Below are positions 21,292 to 31,933 of a stretch of 64,000 nucleotides of DNA, one piece after another; the first letter of the stretch is position 1, and each line of letters begins with the position of its first letter. The DNA is taken from NCBI GenBank assembly GCA_947567425.1, contig CANOLV010000001.1:1-64000 (forward strand). Direction: 5' to 3'. Position numbers and translations under genes: made by a program. The stretch comes from an uncultured Porphyromonadaceae bacterium. GTDB lineage: Bacteria > Bacteroidota > Bacteroidia > Bacteroidales > Muribaculaceae. The notes beneath the pieces are model-generated. The model had not been told where the DNA came from, ran no database searches, and saw nothing but the letters and a program-made list of their open reading frames with translations.

Positions 21292-24093
21292 TTATTTGCT
21301 GTTTGTATAATTTCTGACTTTAAACTCATATTTGCCCGACCCGATCTCCATATACATCCTGCCGTTGCGCTCTCCTATGATCCTGATATCCGGATGACGT
21401 GACAGATCGATTCCCCCTTCAGTGATTACTGAATTCTCAGTCACCGGCAACGATACCGTAGCAGTCGTGTTCACCGGCACCGTCACACGGTCTATAAAGT
21501 CCCAGCCCTTAATCTCCCAGCTGTTGGAAATCATTCCGTATGGCGAATCAAACTCTACATTGGCGTATGTGATGTCGCCCACAGGCTCCGGACTTACCAG
21601 GAACTTCTTAAAAGCCACGCCACCGTCATCCTGGCGGATTCCACCAAGACCACCGTGCAGCCAATCCATGATATGTCCGAGCATACAGTGATTGTGCGAA
21701 GCGGTCTGAAGCGCCGACCATGATTCGGTCAAAGAGGTGGCTCCCTGCTTTAGCTGGTAGCCGTAGCCCGGACGGTCAGATTGGCTGTTCATGTCGAAAA
21801 TCACATCCGACCGCCCTTCACGCTGTAGCGTCCGGAGCAGATAGCTGAATCCGACATCACCGGAAGTCATGCCGTTATCGCGGCTCCGTATATCTGCGAC
21901 AATCTGGTTCAGACAACTTTCGCGATAGCCCTCGGGCACCATGTCGAAGTAAAGAGGCATCGCATTTGCCGTCTGGCTTCCCTTGTCGTAATATCCCTTT
22001 TCACGGTCAAAAAATTTGGCATTGAACGCATCTTTCACTTTTGAAGCCAAAGTACCGTACTTTTCCGAATCCTCTGACTTACCGAGCAGGGAAGCCACTT
22101 TCGCCATTATATTCAGGTCATTGTAATACAGCGCAGTGGGTGTAAGACCCCGTTCTGTAAGCTGACTGTAGCCCGGATGTGCCGGACCAAGGTCATACCA
22201 ATCGCCAAGTCCATGGTAGATTATATTATCCTTTGACCTTCCAGTCAGATAATCGACATACGCCGCCATCATGTCATAATTGTCGGCCAGCACGGAGGTG
22301 TCACCATACCAGCTGTATAGAAACCACGGCAATATCACCGAAGCGCTTCCCCACTCAGGCGAATCGCGGAAATCATGTGGAAACTCAGCATATTCAGGAG
22401 CCGTGTTGGGAACCAATCCGCTCTCCTGCTGACAGTCATTCATGTCATTGATAATCTTGCAGTACATCTGCTCCACATTATAAAGATAAGCGATCGAAGT
22501 ACTCATCAGATGCGTCACTTCGAGCCATCCCAGTTTCTCGCGGTGCGGACAGTCGGTAAGCACATGCGACATATTGCTCCGTATCGACCAGTCGATCAGC
22601 GAATGGATGTCGTTGAACATCACGTTTGAACAATCGAACGAACCGACAGCCCCCGACTCGTTTGACACATGGAGCATGTCGATGTTCTGAACCACAGGCA
22701 ATGACTGCGGATTGTCAAATCCCGCAGGTACCGCACCCTCTACCTGCACATATCGGAAACCGTAATATGAGAACGCCGGCGACCAAGTCTCCTTTCCGGA
22801 GCCGTCAAGCGTGTATGAAAACCAGTAGTTGAGTCCGCTGTTATTCTGATTGGCCAGCCCGTCTGCAGTAAGATACTCCGCGGGCTTCATCACCACTTTC
22901 GAACCACGTTTGCCTTTGACGGTAAGCTCGGGTATAGCCGAAGCATTCTGTCCGAAATCATAAATATATACACCCGGAGGCGTGGAATAAATCCTGACGG
23001 GAGAAATTCGGTTCTTTACCACGAGCGACGGTGAGATCTGCGATTTCAACCGCACATCGTTGTCCACCACGATAGCACTCTGCCAGAAACGGTCGTCGTA
23101 ACCCGGGCATGCCCAATTCGCATCCGACAAAGTGGCATCATAATCTTCTCCTCCATATATGCTCGAAAAAGTCACCGGACTCCCGGTCACCTTCCATGAC
23201 GTATCGCTGTCGATCTCCTCCACAGAGCCGTCGGTAAATGCTATACGCAGTTTGCACTTCATCATCGGGAAACCGTAGGTAGATATCAATTTCCGATATC
23301 TCGTGGAATCGCGCGGTATATGGAAAAATCCGTTTCCAAGACGAACCCCGACCACATTGTCCTTCCTTTTAAGCTTGTCGGTCACATCAAATGTCACATA
23401 AAGCGCAGTCTTGTCATACTTGGTCCAGCCCGGATCAAGCAGGTGGTCGCCCACTTTCTCTCCGTTGACCGACAATTCAAAATGCCCGAGACCGGAGATA
23501 TACATTACGGCCGAATCCACCTTTTTGCCTTTCAAATCAAATGACTTACGGAACTGGGGCATCCGAGCCTCTTTCTCAAGATACTCCACACCGTTTCCTG
23601 CAAGCTGATAGCCGGGCACCTGTCTGTACTTGTCAGGCATACGCTCAAGAGCTATCCACTTGGCAGAGCCCCAGCCCGCCTCGTCCAACAAACCTGTCTG
23701 CAATCTATTTACCTTGCTCCATGATGATTCGGAGCCGTTATTATCCCAAACACGAACTTTCCAATAATATTTGGTGGAGGCCTTCAATGGCTGTCCGCCA
23801 TAGACCACGTTGACGGAGACATCCGACTTAACCTTGCCGGAATCCCAGACGTTGCCCACACCTTTTTTCAACAAACTCTCAGAATCCGCAACCAGAATCT
23901 GATAGGCCGTCTGCCCGGCCCGGCGGACATCAGAACTCAGCTTCCACGAAAACCGTGGTTTCTGAGAATCCACACCGAGCGGACAAACTTGGCTTTCACA
24001 TCTTGCATCGTACACTGTTACAACCCCGGCCTGCACTTTCCCACAGACCAGTAACAGAACTAAACATATTACTATTTCAACCTTATTTTTCAT
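21292..24093 (-). CDS. GH78 alpha-L-rhamnosidase, 933 residues
   Basis: A secreted family 78 alpha-L-rhamnosidase. After a signal peptide (residues 1-22) comes an N-terminal fibronectin-like domain (VYDARCESQVCPLGVDSQKP, then KYYWKVRVWDNNG), two accessory beta domains, and the (alpha/alpha)6 barrel. The barrel motif reads LTDCPHREKLGWLEVTH, which differs from the common DCPQRDERLGWTGDA form; the same kind of variant is known to me from a GH78 subgroup that includes rhamnogalacturonan-degrading enzymes. A C-terminal sandwich closes the protein. It lies 14 bases after the second GH78 and 16 before GH29, so translation is probably coupled. Rhamnose removal from a pectic chain is the likely role. 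Confidence 0.88.
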   Translation of the reverse strand: MKNKVEIVICLVLLLVCGKVQAGVVTVYDARCESQVCPLGVDSQKPRFSWKLSSDVRRAGQTAYQILVADSESLLKKGVGNVWDSGKVKSDVSVNVVYGGQPLKASTKYYWKVRVWDNNGSESSWSKVNRLQTGLLDEAGWGSAKWIALERMPDKYRQVPGYQLAGNGVEYLEKEARMPQFRKSFDLKGKKVDSAVMYISGLGHFELSVNGEKVGDHLLDPGWTKYDKTALYVTFDVTDKLKRKDNVVGVRLGNGFFHIPRDSTRYRKLISTYGFPMMKCKLRIAFTDGSVEEIDSDTSWKVTGSPVTFSSIYGGEDYDATLSDANWACPGYDDRFWQSAIVVDNDVRLKSQISPSLVVKNRISPVRIYSTPPGVYIYDFGQNASAIPELTVKGKRGSKVVMKPAEYLTADGLANQNNSGLNYWFSYTLDGSGKETWSPAFSYYGFRYVQVEGAVPAGFDNPQSLPVVQNIDMLHVSNESGAVGSFDCSNVMFNDIHSLIDWSIRSNMSHVLTDCPHREKLGWLEVTHLMSTSIAYLYNVEQMYCKIINDMNDCQQESGLVPNTAPEYAEFPHDFRDSPEWGSASVILPWFLYSWYGDTSVLADNYDMMAAYVDYLTGRSKDNIIYHGLGDWYDLGPAHPGYSQLTERGLTPTALYYNDLNIMAKVASLLGKSEDSEKYGTLASKVKDAFNAKFFDREKGYYDKGSQTANAMPLYFDMVPEGYRESCLNQIVADIRSRDNGMTSGDVGFSYLLRTLQREGRSDVIFDMNSQSDRPGYGYQLKQGATSLTESWSALQTASHNHCMLGHIMDWLHGGLGGIRQDDGGVAFKKFLVSPEPVGDITYANVEFDSPYGMISNSWEIKGWDFIDRVTVPVNTTATVSLPVTENSVITEGGIDLSRHPDIRIIGERNGRMYMEIGSGKYEFKVRNYTNSK

Positions 24094-24107
24094 CTCTTAA
24101 ATTCCGG

Positions 24108-26408
24108 TTATTTAATTGCCGACACATGATATGTTCCCCCTGGCAGACGGAACATCAGATGCGTCCTGCTTTTCCCATAATATTCACACTCGTTCACTCC
24201 TGCCTTGGACTTTCCGTCGGTCCATACAGGAGTTCCATTTATTGATATCCCGTTGAGCCATTCGTATACAGGAATGCCTATTATACATTCCACATCAGAA
24301 GGAGCCTCAAATTCAAAGTCAATGCGCGACTCATACTGCCGGAATGAACTGCGGATTTTACCTTTTACCGACGACACCTCGGCATCGGCCTCCGACACAG
24401 AACCCGGACAAGGCATAAACGACACCCTTCCATACCCGGCGCTGGCCGGACTGATACCGCAAAGATACTGCGACAGCACAGTCAATCCGCCTCCGGTCCA
24501 GGCATGGTTGACGCTTCCGCCGTCAAATCCGTCAATACCCACATTCCAATGCTCGAACAGCGTGGAGAAATATGGATCTTCGACCATCACCTTAAATCTT
24601 GACTTATGGCGTTCGAGTGCTTCGTCGGCATAGCCCATCTGCATCATGGCCTCAAACACGTACTTCTCCATATATGGACTGGCGTGGAATTCTTTCTTAA
24701 ACACATCGATAAGAGCACTGTATTTGGAGTCGTCGGCAATACCAGACACCACGGCCAATGCCTGCACACGGTCGTCCGTCTCTCCGCTGTAGCCTGGCGA
24801 ACGATACGCTCCGCCGTCCCAGCACGAAGTGTTGAATTCACGCTTGATATTCTGCATCATGCCGGCAAAAAGTTTGCTGTCGGCATCCAGACCAAGCTCT
24901 TCCGCCGTCAAAGCCATACCCTTAAGGGCCAGATAGTACCATGCATTGATCAGAAGACTGATGTCGCGGTTGTCGCCCCAGTCGCCCCAAAGCCATACCC
25001 CGTCAGGAAGGTCTACCAGACCCGATGGTCCCACTTTCCAGCGCATGAGGTAACGCTTGAAAGCCGGATACACGTATGACATCGTCGATATGTCGCCAGT
25101 ATGCATATAATAGTTCCACGCTCCGAAGTATCCTATTGTGGCCAGCGTCTGACCCGGCAATTCCGTATTCCAGTTGCCTGCCGGCACCGGAGCATAAATC
25201 ACGCTGTCGGCGCGCTGCCAGTCAGCCATTTCCATCAGCCACTTCCTCGCAAGCGCATGGCTCGAAGGAGAAAGCGCGTAGTACGATTCACCCGACTCAT
25301 TCACGGCATCGCCGGCCCATTGGGCGCGCTCACGCTCCGGACAGTCCATATAGGTGTCGCGCATCGTCACGTAAAGAGTGCGCACAGCCTTATCCCACAA
25401 TCTATTAAGAATAGAATCCGACGAATGGAAGCTTCCGGAAAAGTCGCAGTCATAGCCCGATTCGCGGTAGCCTACGCCAAGTACCTCCACTCCGTCAGGC
25501 ACCACATAATACATGCGGTGACCGTTCATCCAGCCGAGAGCCTCATACTCCTGCTCACCGTCGCGGGTTATATATTCGGTCCGGATATTCTCCGTGGCAC
25601 CGTTATAATAAAAATAATTGTCCGTGCCGATCACTATCCTACGCCCTTCCGGAGCCTTAAGTCTGATGTATGGTGTCACCTGAGCGTTGTATGGCAGCAC
25701 ACCTATAACAGAATCGCCGCTCACGTACACGGATTCGTAATCCTTAATTCCTGAGAATCGCCACATCGGCACCGGACGCTTGACCAGTACGTTCCAAGGC
25801 GAATCGCCTGCAGATCCGAGCACTCGCGCCGGAGCAGCGTCGCTTGGCAACTGCCTGGAATACCAGCCTAAATCATACTTTCCGGCATCAACAAGGACAC
25901 TGGACTCCGACAGACGGTAATTCGGCACCGGCTCGCAACAAGTAAGGAATGCCGGATTGACTTCACACTGCCATGTACTGTCGCTCACTACCTCCAAACC
26001 ATCCTGCCGGCAGTCAAAAATCAATCCCGCCTTACCGCTGCTCTTATGTGAAAATCCATCACGTCCGAAATAGCATAGCTGCACTGATATCAGATTGTCG
26101 CCCGACCGTAGATAAGGCGCGATGTCCACCTCATCATAGTAGGTGTCACGCGGGTTTGGCCCGCGCTTAAGCGAACCTTCAAACACCACAAGCTCGCCGT
26201 TGATCCAAAGCCAATACTTGCTGTCGGCGGCTATTCTGGCAAGGGCACTTTCCGGCACCGATTCTACAGTTACCATCTTCTGGTAGTTAAGCCACGTATT
26301 AGGCTCATCGTGACATGCCCGGGCACTGATCCATTCACCCTTCCAGTCGATGGCAAATGAACATGCGGCACAGAAACAGAGCATTAATGTCAAAACAAGC
26401 TTTTTCAT
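24108..26408 (-). CDS. GH78 alpha-L-rhamnosidase, 766 residues
   Basis: A second, shorter secreted GH78 enzyme. The signal peptide covers residues 1-19 (MKKLVLTLMLCFCAACSFA), followed by a lectin-like beta domain (YWLWINGELVVFEGSLKRGP) and then the (alpha/alpha)6 barrel with the canonical motif MDCPERERAQWAGDA, where the acidic residues are the expected catalytic positions. Further barrel motifs are DGVWLWGDWGDNRD and EHWNVGIDGFDGGSVNHAW. It is only distantly similar to the neighbouring GH78, so the pair probably has different linkage preferences rather than arising from a recent duplication. It lies 13 bases after the GH95 stop. Confidence 0.88.
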   Translation of the reverse strand: MKKLVLTLMLCFCAACSFAIDWKGEWISARACHDEPNTWLNYQKMVTVESVPESALARIAADSKYWLWINGELVVFEGSLKRGPNPRDTYYDEVDIAPYLRSGDNLISVQLCYFGRDGFSHKSSGKAGLIFDCRQDGLEVVSDSTWQCEVNPAFLTCCEPVPNYRLSESSVLVDAGKYDLGWYSRQLPSDAAPARVLGSAGDSPWNVLVKRPVPMWRFSGIKDYESVYVSGDSVIGVLPYNAQVTPYIRLKAPEGRRIVIGTDNYFYYNGATENIRTEYITRDGEQEYEALGWMNGHRMYYVVPDGVEVLGVGYRESGYDCDFSGSFHSSDSILNRLWDKAVRTLYVTMRDTYMDCPERERAQWAGDAVNESGESYYALSPSSHALARKWLMEMADWQRADSVIYAPVPAGNWNTELPGQTLATIGYFGAWNYYMHTGDISTMSYVYPAFKRYLMRWKVGPSGLVDLPDGVWLWGDWGDNRDISLLINAWYYLALKGMALTAEELGLDADSKLFAGMMQNIKREFNTSCWDGGAYRSPGYSGETDDRVQALAVVSGIADDSKYSALIDVFKKEFHASPYMEKYVFEAMMQMGYADEALERHKSRFKVMVEDPYFSTLFEHWNVGIDGFDGGSVNHAWTGGGLTVLSQYLCGISPASAGYGRVSFMPCPGSVSEADAEVSSVKGKIRSSFRQYESRIDFEFEAPSDVECIIGIPVYEWLNGISINGTPVWTDGKSKAGVNECEYYGKSRTHLMFRLPGGTYHVSAIK

Positions 26409-26421
26409 AACTCTTTTCCTA

Positions 26422-28908
26422 TCAGATGGTTCTTACTTTATACGTTTTTCCGGACTCTGCGTCAAAACGGGTCACATAATATGTGCCGTAGTCAGTTGTC
26501 TGCTTCTCAGTCTTGCACTTGGCTCCCGACACCCGGATGGGACGGTCTGTACGCACGACACATTCATGCGAACCTGCGCTGCTTATTTCAGCCGAGGTCA
26601 GCTTGCCGTCGTTCCATATCATATCCACAGTGAATCCATTACGTCCACGTAATCCTCTGACCGAACCTTCGGTCCACGCTCCGGGTAGAGCCGGAAGCAG
26701 ATGCAGTTCTCCTGCATGGCTCTGGAGCAGCATCTCCGTCATACCGGCCAAAGAGCCGAAATTACCGTCAATCTGAAACGGCGGATGGGCGCAGAACAGA
26801 TTCAGATAAGAACCGCCTCCGTTGTCGTAATTCTCCGACTGCTCCTCCACCACATTCAGTAGATTGCGCAGAAGGCCGTAGGCATGGTCGCCGTCAAGAA
26901 GACGCGCCCAGAAATTAATCTTCCATGCGAGCGACCATCCGGTGCCGCCGTCGCCTCGCATCTCAAGGGTCCGCCGGCAGGCTTGTGCCAGATCCGGTGT
27001 ACTGAAAGGCGATATCCACCGCCCCGGATGCAGTCCGAAAAGATGCGACACATGTCTGTGGTGCGGATCAAGATCCTCGTAGTCGCGGCACCACTCCTGC
27101 AGATTTCCTTTTTTACCTATCTTAAGCGGAGCCAGACGGTCAAGCGCAGTCCTGACGCTGTCTCTGAACCCCGGATCGATACCCAATTCATCAGATGCCT
27201 CCACGACATTCGTGAACAAGTCGCGTATTATCGACAGGTCCATCGTCGTGCCGGTCGACACTCCGTAAGCCTTGCCGTCCTCGCCGATAAATCTGTTTTC
27301 GGGAGATGTCGACGGCGCAGTGACAAGGTGTCCGTCAGTATCCTCCACGAGCCAGTCCAGACAAAACAATGCGGCACCCCTCATCACCGGATAGGCTTCA
27401 TTTTCAAGATAGTCCTTATCGCCTGTAAAACGGTAATGCTCATACAGGTGCTGGCATACCCATGGCGCACCCACATACCAGTTGGCCCAGACAGGATCGC
27501 CGATACCCCGGTTGCCTACCGGATTAGTCTGGCCCCAGATGTCCGAGTTGTGGCTTAACGACCATCCGCGGGCATTGTAGAAATTCTTAGCCGTCTGGGC
27601 ACCGTTGGCCGACACCCTTTTGACAAATTCAATAAACGGCCTATGGCATTCCGACAGATTGCATACCTCCGCCGGCCAATAATTCATCTCGGCATTTATG
27701 TTTATAGTATAGTTGCTGCTCCACGGGGCACGCAGATGGTGGTTCCATATACCCTGAAGATTGGCGGGATGACCACCGGGGCGCGACGACGATATCATCA
27801 GATATCGGTTAAACTGATAGTACAGCTCCTCAAGAGCCGTATCGGATGCTCCATCCCTATATGCGAGCAGACGCTCACGCATATCCCCCTCCTTAATCTT
27901 TGAACCGGGATTAAGATGGAGTTCGACACGGTCGAAATAATGCTTATAATCCTTTATATGCTCTTTTTTAATAGCTTTGTACGGCCTGTCAACGACATTG
28001 CCCAGAAATCCCCGCATAAGGGCCATTTCATCTTTGCCGTCGACATACGGATCTTTGTCCATACCGTTGAAGCTTGTAGCAGCACTAATAAAAAGGACGG
28101 CCTCATCGGCATTTTTAACCTCTAAAAAACCATCGGAACCATAAACACGCCCACCAGTGGCGACTATCGCCAGCCCTACTGCAAAACGCATACCTTTGTG
28201 GCCGTCCTTCTCGTAAATCACAGGTCGCTCGGTATTGAGATAACTTGGATCAACATGTACCGGTGCCTGACCGGACATGACAAGCGATCTCTCACCATCA
28301 TTTTCAGTATATCTTATCTCATTATTTAACTGGCTTGATAACGATGCCGTAAACGAAAGCGCACCCTTTTTGCTCGCGGCAAGCCTGATCACCACGGCTT
28401 GACCGGGACAGGTGGCAAATGCCTCCCTGGTGTAAGTGACACCACCGCGCTTGAACGTCGTGGTACACACGGCATCGGATATGTCCAGACTTCTGCCATA
28501 GTCGGATACCGGACCGTCTGATTCAAATTCATATCTTATATTCAGATCAGCCATCGGAAGATACGACTGCGTATAGTCGCCCTGCATCCTGTGGCACAGA
28601 TCCTGCGCCAGCTTCCAGTCGCCCGCAAAAAGAGCATCGCGTACCTGCTGAAGATATTCCGGAGCCTGCGGATTAGGATTCAGATCTACCGGCCTGCCCG
28701 ACCAAAGCGATTCCTCATTGAGCTGCACAAGCTCATTTTCAATCCCTCCGAACACCATCGCGCCCAGCCGGCCGTTACCTATAGGCAACGCCTCGACCCA
28801 TTGCGATGCCGGTGCGGTGTAGGAGATGGCCATGCCGTCGCCGGCCGCGGACATATTCAGACCCACAGCCGACAAAAGCATCGCAGTATATATTTTCAAA
28901 TCCTTCAT
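26422..28908 (-). CDS. GH95 alpha-L-fucosidase or alpha-L-galactosidase
   Basis: A secreted family 95 inverting enzyme (828 residues) that removes alpha-L-fucose or, in some pectin-degrading members, alpha-L-galactose. The N-terminal beta domain begins SYTAPASQWVEALPIGNGR and continues with EESLWSGRPVDLNPNPQAPE. The (alpha/alpha)6 barrel carries LQGIWNHHLRAPWSSNYT, then NINAEMNYWPAEV with the conserved asparagines, TSPENRFIGEDGK with the catalytic glutamate region, and FQIDGNFGSLAGMTEML with the conserved aspartate. The signal peptide is residues 1-22. It sits between GH29 and GH78 genes in the operon, consistent with removing terminal L-fucose or L-galactose before rhamnose is exposed. Substrate choice between the two sugars is not decidable here. 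Confidence 0.93.
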   Translation of the reverse strand: MKDLKIYTAMLLSAVGLNMSAAGDGMAISYTAPASQWVEALPIGNGRLGAMVFGGIENELVQLNEESLWSGRPVDLNPNPQAPEYLQQVRDALFAGDWKLAQDLCHRMQGDYTQSYLPMADLNIRYEFESDGPVSDYGRSLDISDAVCTTTFKRGGVTYTREAFATCPGQAVVIRLAASKKGALSFTASLSSQLNNEIRYTENDGERSLVMSGQAPVHVDPSYLNTERPVIYEKDGHKGMRFAVGLAIVATGGRVYGSDGFLEVKNADEAVLFISAATSFNGMDKDPYVDGKDEMALMRGFLGNVVDRPYKAIKKEHIKDYKHYFDRVELHLNPGSKIKEGDMRERLLAYRDGASDTALEELYYQFNRYLMISSSRPGGHPANLQGIWNHHLRAPWSSNYTININAEMNYWPAEVCNLSECHRPFIEFVKRVSANGAQTAKNFYNARGWSLSHNSDIWGQTNPVGNRGIGDPVWANWYVGAPWVCQHLYEHYRFTGDKDYLENEAYPVMRGAALFCLDWLVEDTDGHLVTAPSTSPENRFIGEDGKAYGVSTGTTMDLSIIRDLFTNVVEASDELGIDPGFRDSVRTALDRLAPLKIGKKGNLQEWCRDYEDLDPHHRHVSHLFGLHPGRWISPFSTPDLAQACRRTLEMRGDGGTGWSLAWKINFWARLLDGDHAYGLLRNLLNVVEEQSENYDNGGGSYLNLFCAHPPFQIDGNFGSLAGMTEMLLQSHAGELHLLPALPGAWTEGSVRGLRGRNGFTVDMIWNDGKLTSAEISSAGSHECVVRTDRPIRVSGAKCKTEKQTTDYGTYYVTRFDAESGKTYKVRTI

Positions 28909-28935
28909 AATTGACTCGTATAAGCTCGTTCCGGA

Positions 28936-30453
28936 TTATTCACATTCAATCTTGAAGCAAACGGCCTTATCGCCGGAGAGCACAGGTGTGGTTATCTTCA
29001 ATCCTTCGGGAGCCATGGCCCACTCGACACTCTGATTGGAGCCGATCAGCGACACGTCCTTTACTTTTACACCGGAGGGCATATCTGATGACACAAAACT
29101 TTTGAGTGTAATAGGACTTCCAGCGACGGGAGCACCTAATGTGATGGCGTAGATATTATTATCCTTAGTGGTATATCTTACATCGGCAGGCGAATATTTC
29201 ACCTTCAGAAATTCCTTGTGATTGGCAAAATCTCCTTCCGGCTGTGTAGTCGGACCTTCGCCGTAGATAAACCACGGACGGGTTCCGTAAATAGCTTCGC
29301 CATTGACCTTGAGCCAGTCACCTATCGACAGCAGGATCTCCCGCTGTTCTACCGGAATGGTTCCGTCAGCCATGGGCGACACGTTTAGGAGCAGCACTCC
29401 GTTCTTGCTGACCACATCTATCAGAACGTCTATCAGATCCTTGGCCTTCTTTAATTCCATATCCTCAGTATAGCTCCAGCTGTCGGTGCTGATAGTCTCG
29501 TCGGTCATCCACAAGCGGGGTTCGATATTCTGCTTTCTTGACTTCTCCAGGTTCTCGATACTGACATCAAGAGGAAGGTCGCTCTGCTTGCGGCAGATGG
29601 CCACATCCTTACCTTTACTACGTGCATCGTTTATATAGTACTGTGCAAATTCATAAAGATATTGCTCCGGTATCATGTCAAGCCACGCGTCAAACCAAAT
29701 CACGTCAGGACTGTACTTGTCGATAACCTCGCGCAAAGCCTCAAACCATATAGGACGGTAGAAATTTTCCGGCTCAATGTTGCCGTAGAGCAACTTGAGC
29801 ATCGGATTTTCCGACGCCGTAGGAAGCCCCTCGACATAAGGGAAATGGCTGTCCCACATATCCCAGAAGTCGGGAGTACGTGTGCGCGACTTATCGTTCT
29901 TATAGCGCTGGAGCAGGCGAGCATGATGGAAAGTAGTCACAAATTTCATGCCATGACCGCGTATCTCCTTCTCCAATTCGCCTACAACATCCCGATGCGG
30001 ACCCATCAACACTGTGTTCCAAGGTGTCGTCTGCGTATCCCACATCGCTATACCGTCATGGTGTTCGGCCACAGGACCTGCAAACTTTGCACCGGCCCGG
30101 TAGAACAGGTCGGCCCACTCCGAAGCATCAAAATTCTCAGCCTTGAACATCGGCACGAGAGCCTCGTAGCCTACTTCGTGCGGATCTCCGTAATGCTCCT
30201 TATGGTAGGCATATTCCTTTCGTCCCTCCATAAACATCAAGCGGGGATACCATTCATAAGAATATGCCGGCACTGAGTAAACGCCCCAATGGCAGTATAT
30301 GCCGAATTTGGCATCCTTAAGCCATTCCGGCTGCGGATTATAGTCGGCGGAAGCCTGCATGGCGCTCCAGTCCATCTTATAATTTTCACTTTGCGACATT
30401 GCAGTGCCGCAGAAACATATCAGAGATATTGCTATTGATGATATACGCTTCAT
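28936..30453 (-). CDS. GH29 alpha-L-fucosidase (upstream copy)
   Basis: A secreted family 29 alpha-L-fucosidase of 505 residues, second gene of the operon. Its signal peptide is residues 1-20 (MKRISSIAISLICFCGTAMS). The barrel contains KFGIYCHWGVYSVPAYSYEW, EHHDGIAMWDTQTTPWN and the likely nucleophile Asp255 in VIWFDAWLDM. The C-terminal sandwich begins around residue 400 after GEAIYGTRPWFIYGEGPT. It is a paralogue of the gene at 19755-21275; the two differ most in the loops around residues 76-95 and 185-215, which may alter linkage preference. It is 28 bases downstream of the isomerase gene. Confidence 0.93.
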   Translation of the reverse strand: MKRISSIAISLICFCGTAMSQSENYKMDWSAMQASADYNPQPEWLKDAKFGIYCHWGVYSVPAYSYEWYPRLMFMEGRKEYAYHKEHYGDPHEVGYEALVPMFKAENFDASEWADLFYRAGAKFAGPVAEHHDGIAMWDTQTTPWNTVLMGPHRDVVGELEKEIRGHGMKFVTTFHHARLLQRYKNDKSRTRTPDFWDMWDSHFPYVEGLPTASENPMLKLLYGNIEPENFYRPIWFEALREVIDKYSPDVIWFDAWLDMIPEQYLYEFAQYYINDARSKGKDVAICRKQSDLPLDVSIENLEKSRKQNIEPRLWMTDETISTDSWSYTEDMELKKAKDLIDVLIDVVSKNGVLLLNVSPMADGTIPVEQREILLSIGDWLKVNGEAIYGTRPWFIYGEGPTTQPEGDFANHKEFLKVKYSPADVRYTTKDNNIYAITLGAPVAGSPITLKSFVSSDMPSGVKVKDVSLIGSNQSVEWAMAPEGLKITTPVLSGDKAVCFKIECE

Positions 30454-30481
30454 TATCTGTATTATATCAAGGTTAAATTTA

Positions 30482-31909
30482 TCAGCATATTCTGATTACG
30501 GGCAGATTCAGCAAGAAACCGATTTTCTCAATTTCGGCCGCCACATGACCTACACCGATGGCTGAATGATGCGACGGCCCGGCGCTGCTCCAACGGCGCA
30601 CAAACTCACGCGCACCGCAGCTGAAACGGTAACGGCTGTTGGTGTTGCCGATATGAAGCACCGGTCCATCGACCGACTCACCCTCGGCTACAAGGAGCGA
30701 CACTCCATCCTTACCTTCACACACCGACAGGAAAGTCACATCGCCGTGGCGCACCGTCATCTGTATCGAAAGTCCGTGTCCGGGTTTGCCGTGGTACAGC
30801 GGTAGCGGCACGAGCTTGACCCGGCCCTCGGCTATCTCCCAATGCGCAGGACCGTCATGGCCCCAAAGCACGATATCGTCGTCATAGTCCACTACGTATG
30901 GCTCCGAGAATGAACCTCCGGCTCCCAGAAGCGACAATATCTTCATAGCCTGAACATTTTTTATCTCGCACTCGCCGGCTACGGGAATACCTCGTCCGGT
31001 CAGCAACGTGTTGCCGACTATCATCGATGTCACGATATTTTCATAATCATTGCCCGACATGCCTTCATAATAGTATGCCATCGATGTCAGGCCGTGAGCC
31101 TTGACAAGCCGGTCAAGAGCCACGGATGTTCGCGCGGCGCGGTCAAGCTCTGCCTGTCCGCACTCGTCCGACACATCGAACGCGCGTCCGAACTCAACGA
31201 GTTTGGCCCGCAGTTCTTCGTCGGTCACCTCGTCGCGGTAGGCCTTCAGCTCGCACATCTCCAGCTGTTCCACGGTCGTGCCGAAAGCCACACTTTGCAT
31301 AGTGACATCCGTATAAACGTCGAGCATACCGCAATAATAATGCCCCAATATGCCCAGACGGTTCTCCCGCATTCCTTTGACGGCTTTGGCCGCAAGTATC
31401 CAGGAATTTATCTCTTTCCACACTTCCGGATCGTCAAGATAGCCCGACACTATGTCATAGCGTATGTCGGCCCGGTTAAGCACGCATGCGAACTCCGGAA
31501 TCGAGCATGCCTGGCAATACGCAAGCCACTCGCCGGTCATAGCTCCGCGGTCGTTCAGCCCGTTGACATACGAATAGTCTATTGAGGCCGACGGTTGGAT
31601 ATTGAGCAGAATGACCGGTACTTTCAGATTCTGGACTATAGGGAGCAGAATTGACGACAGGGCGTAAGTCGACACAAAGATGAATACCAGCTCGACATGC
31701 TCCGACCTCATCCTGTCGACAGATTCGGTTACCTTGTCGGCACAATCTACCATCCCGGCATCGACAACTTCGGCTCCGCAAGCCTCCATACGTTCCCGTA
31801 TGACATCCTGATAGCCGGAAAGACGCTCCTTCAACCCGTCGAACTGACCCCAGTAAACGTTCAGTCCGACACCTGCAAGTCCTACTTTTATGATTGGTTT
31901 ATCTGTCAT
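30482..31909 (-). CDS. Sugar isomerase of the L-arabinose/L-fucose isomerase superfamily
   Basis: A cytoplasmic ketol isomerase-like protein (475 residues) related to L-arabinose isomerase and the L-fucose isomerase fold. There is no signal peptide. The N-terminal Rossmann-like part includes [20 protein letters not shown], and the C-terminal part carries [19 protein letters not shown] (Glu282), [14 protein letters not shown] (Glu313), [13 protein letters not shown] and a C-terminal GPSHHSAIG, acidic and histidine positions that would bind the metal. As first gene of an operon rich in fucosidases and rhamnosidases, it probably converts a released sugar to a ketose. Which sugar is unknown, and no kinase or aldolase follows. 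An ATG at 31921 is in frame, but a promoter -7 box at 31934-31941 leaves almost no leader for it, so I prefer 31909. Confidence 0.75.
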   Translation of the reverse strand: MTDKPIIKVGLAGVGLNVYWGQFDGLKERLSGYQDVIRERMEACGAEVVDAGMVDCADKVTESVDRMRSEHVELVFIFVSTYALSSILLPIVQNLKVPVILLNIQPSASIDYSYVNGLNDRGAMTGEWLAYCQACSIPEFACVLNRADIRYDIVSGYLDDPEVWKEINSWILAAKAVKGMRENRLGILGHYYCGMLDVYTDVTMQSVAFGTTVEQLEMCELKAYRDEVTDEELRAKLVEFGRAFDVSDECGQAELDRAARTSVALDRLVKAHGLTSMAYYYEGMSGNDYENIVTSMIVGNTLLTGRGIPVAGECEIKNVQAMKILSLLGAGGSFSEPYVVDYDDDIVLWGHDGPAHWEIAEGRVKLVPLPLYHGKPGHGLSIQMTVRHGDVTFLSVCEGKDGVSLLVAEGESVDGPVLHIGNTNSRYRFSCGAREFVRRWSSAGPSHHSAIGVGHVAAEIEKIGFLLNLPVIRIC

Positions 31910-31933
31910 GTGAATACTCAATTTTCAACATGA

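Noticed and set aside
29662..30276. A 204-codon plus-strand frame inside the upstream GH29 gene
   Set aside because: It lies wholly inside a well-supported minus-strand fucosidase and matches nothing I recognise.
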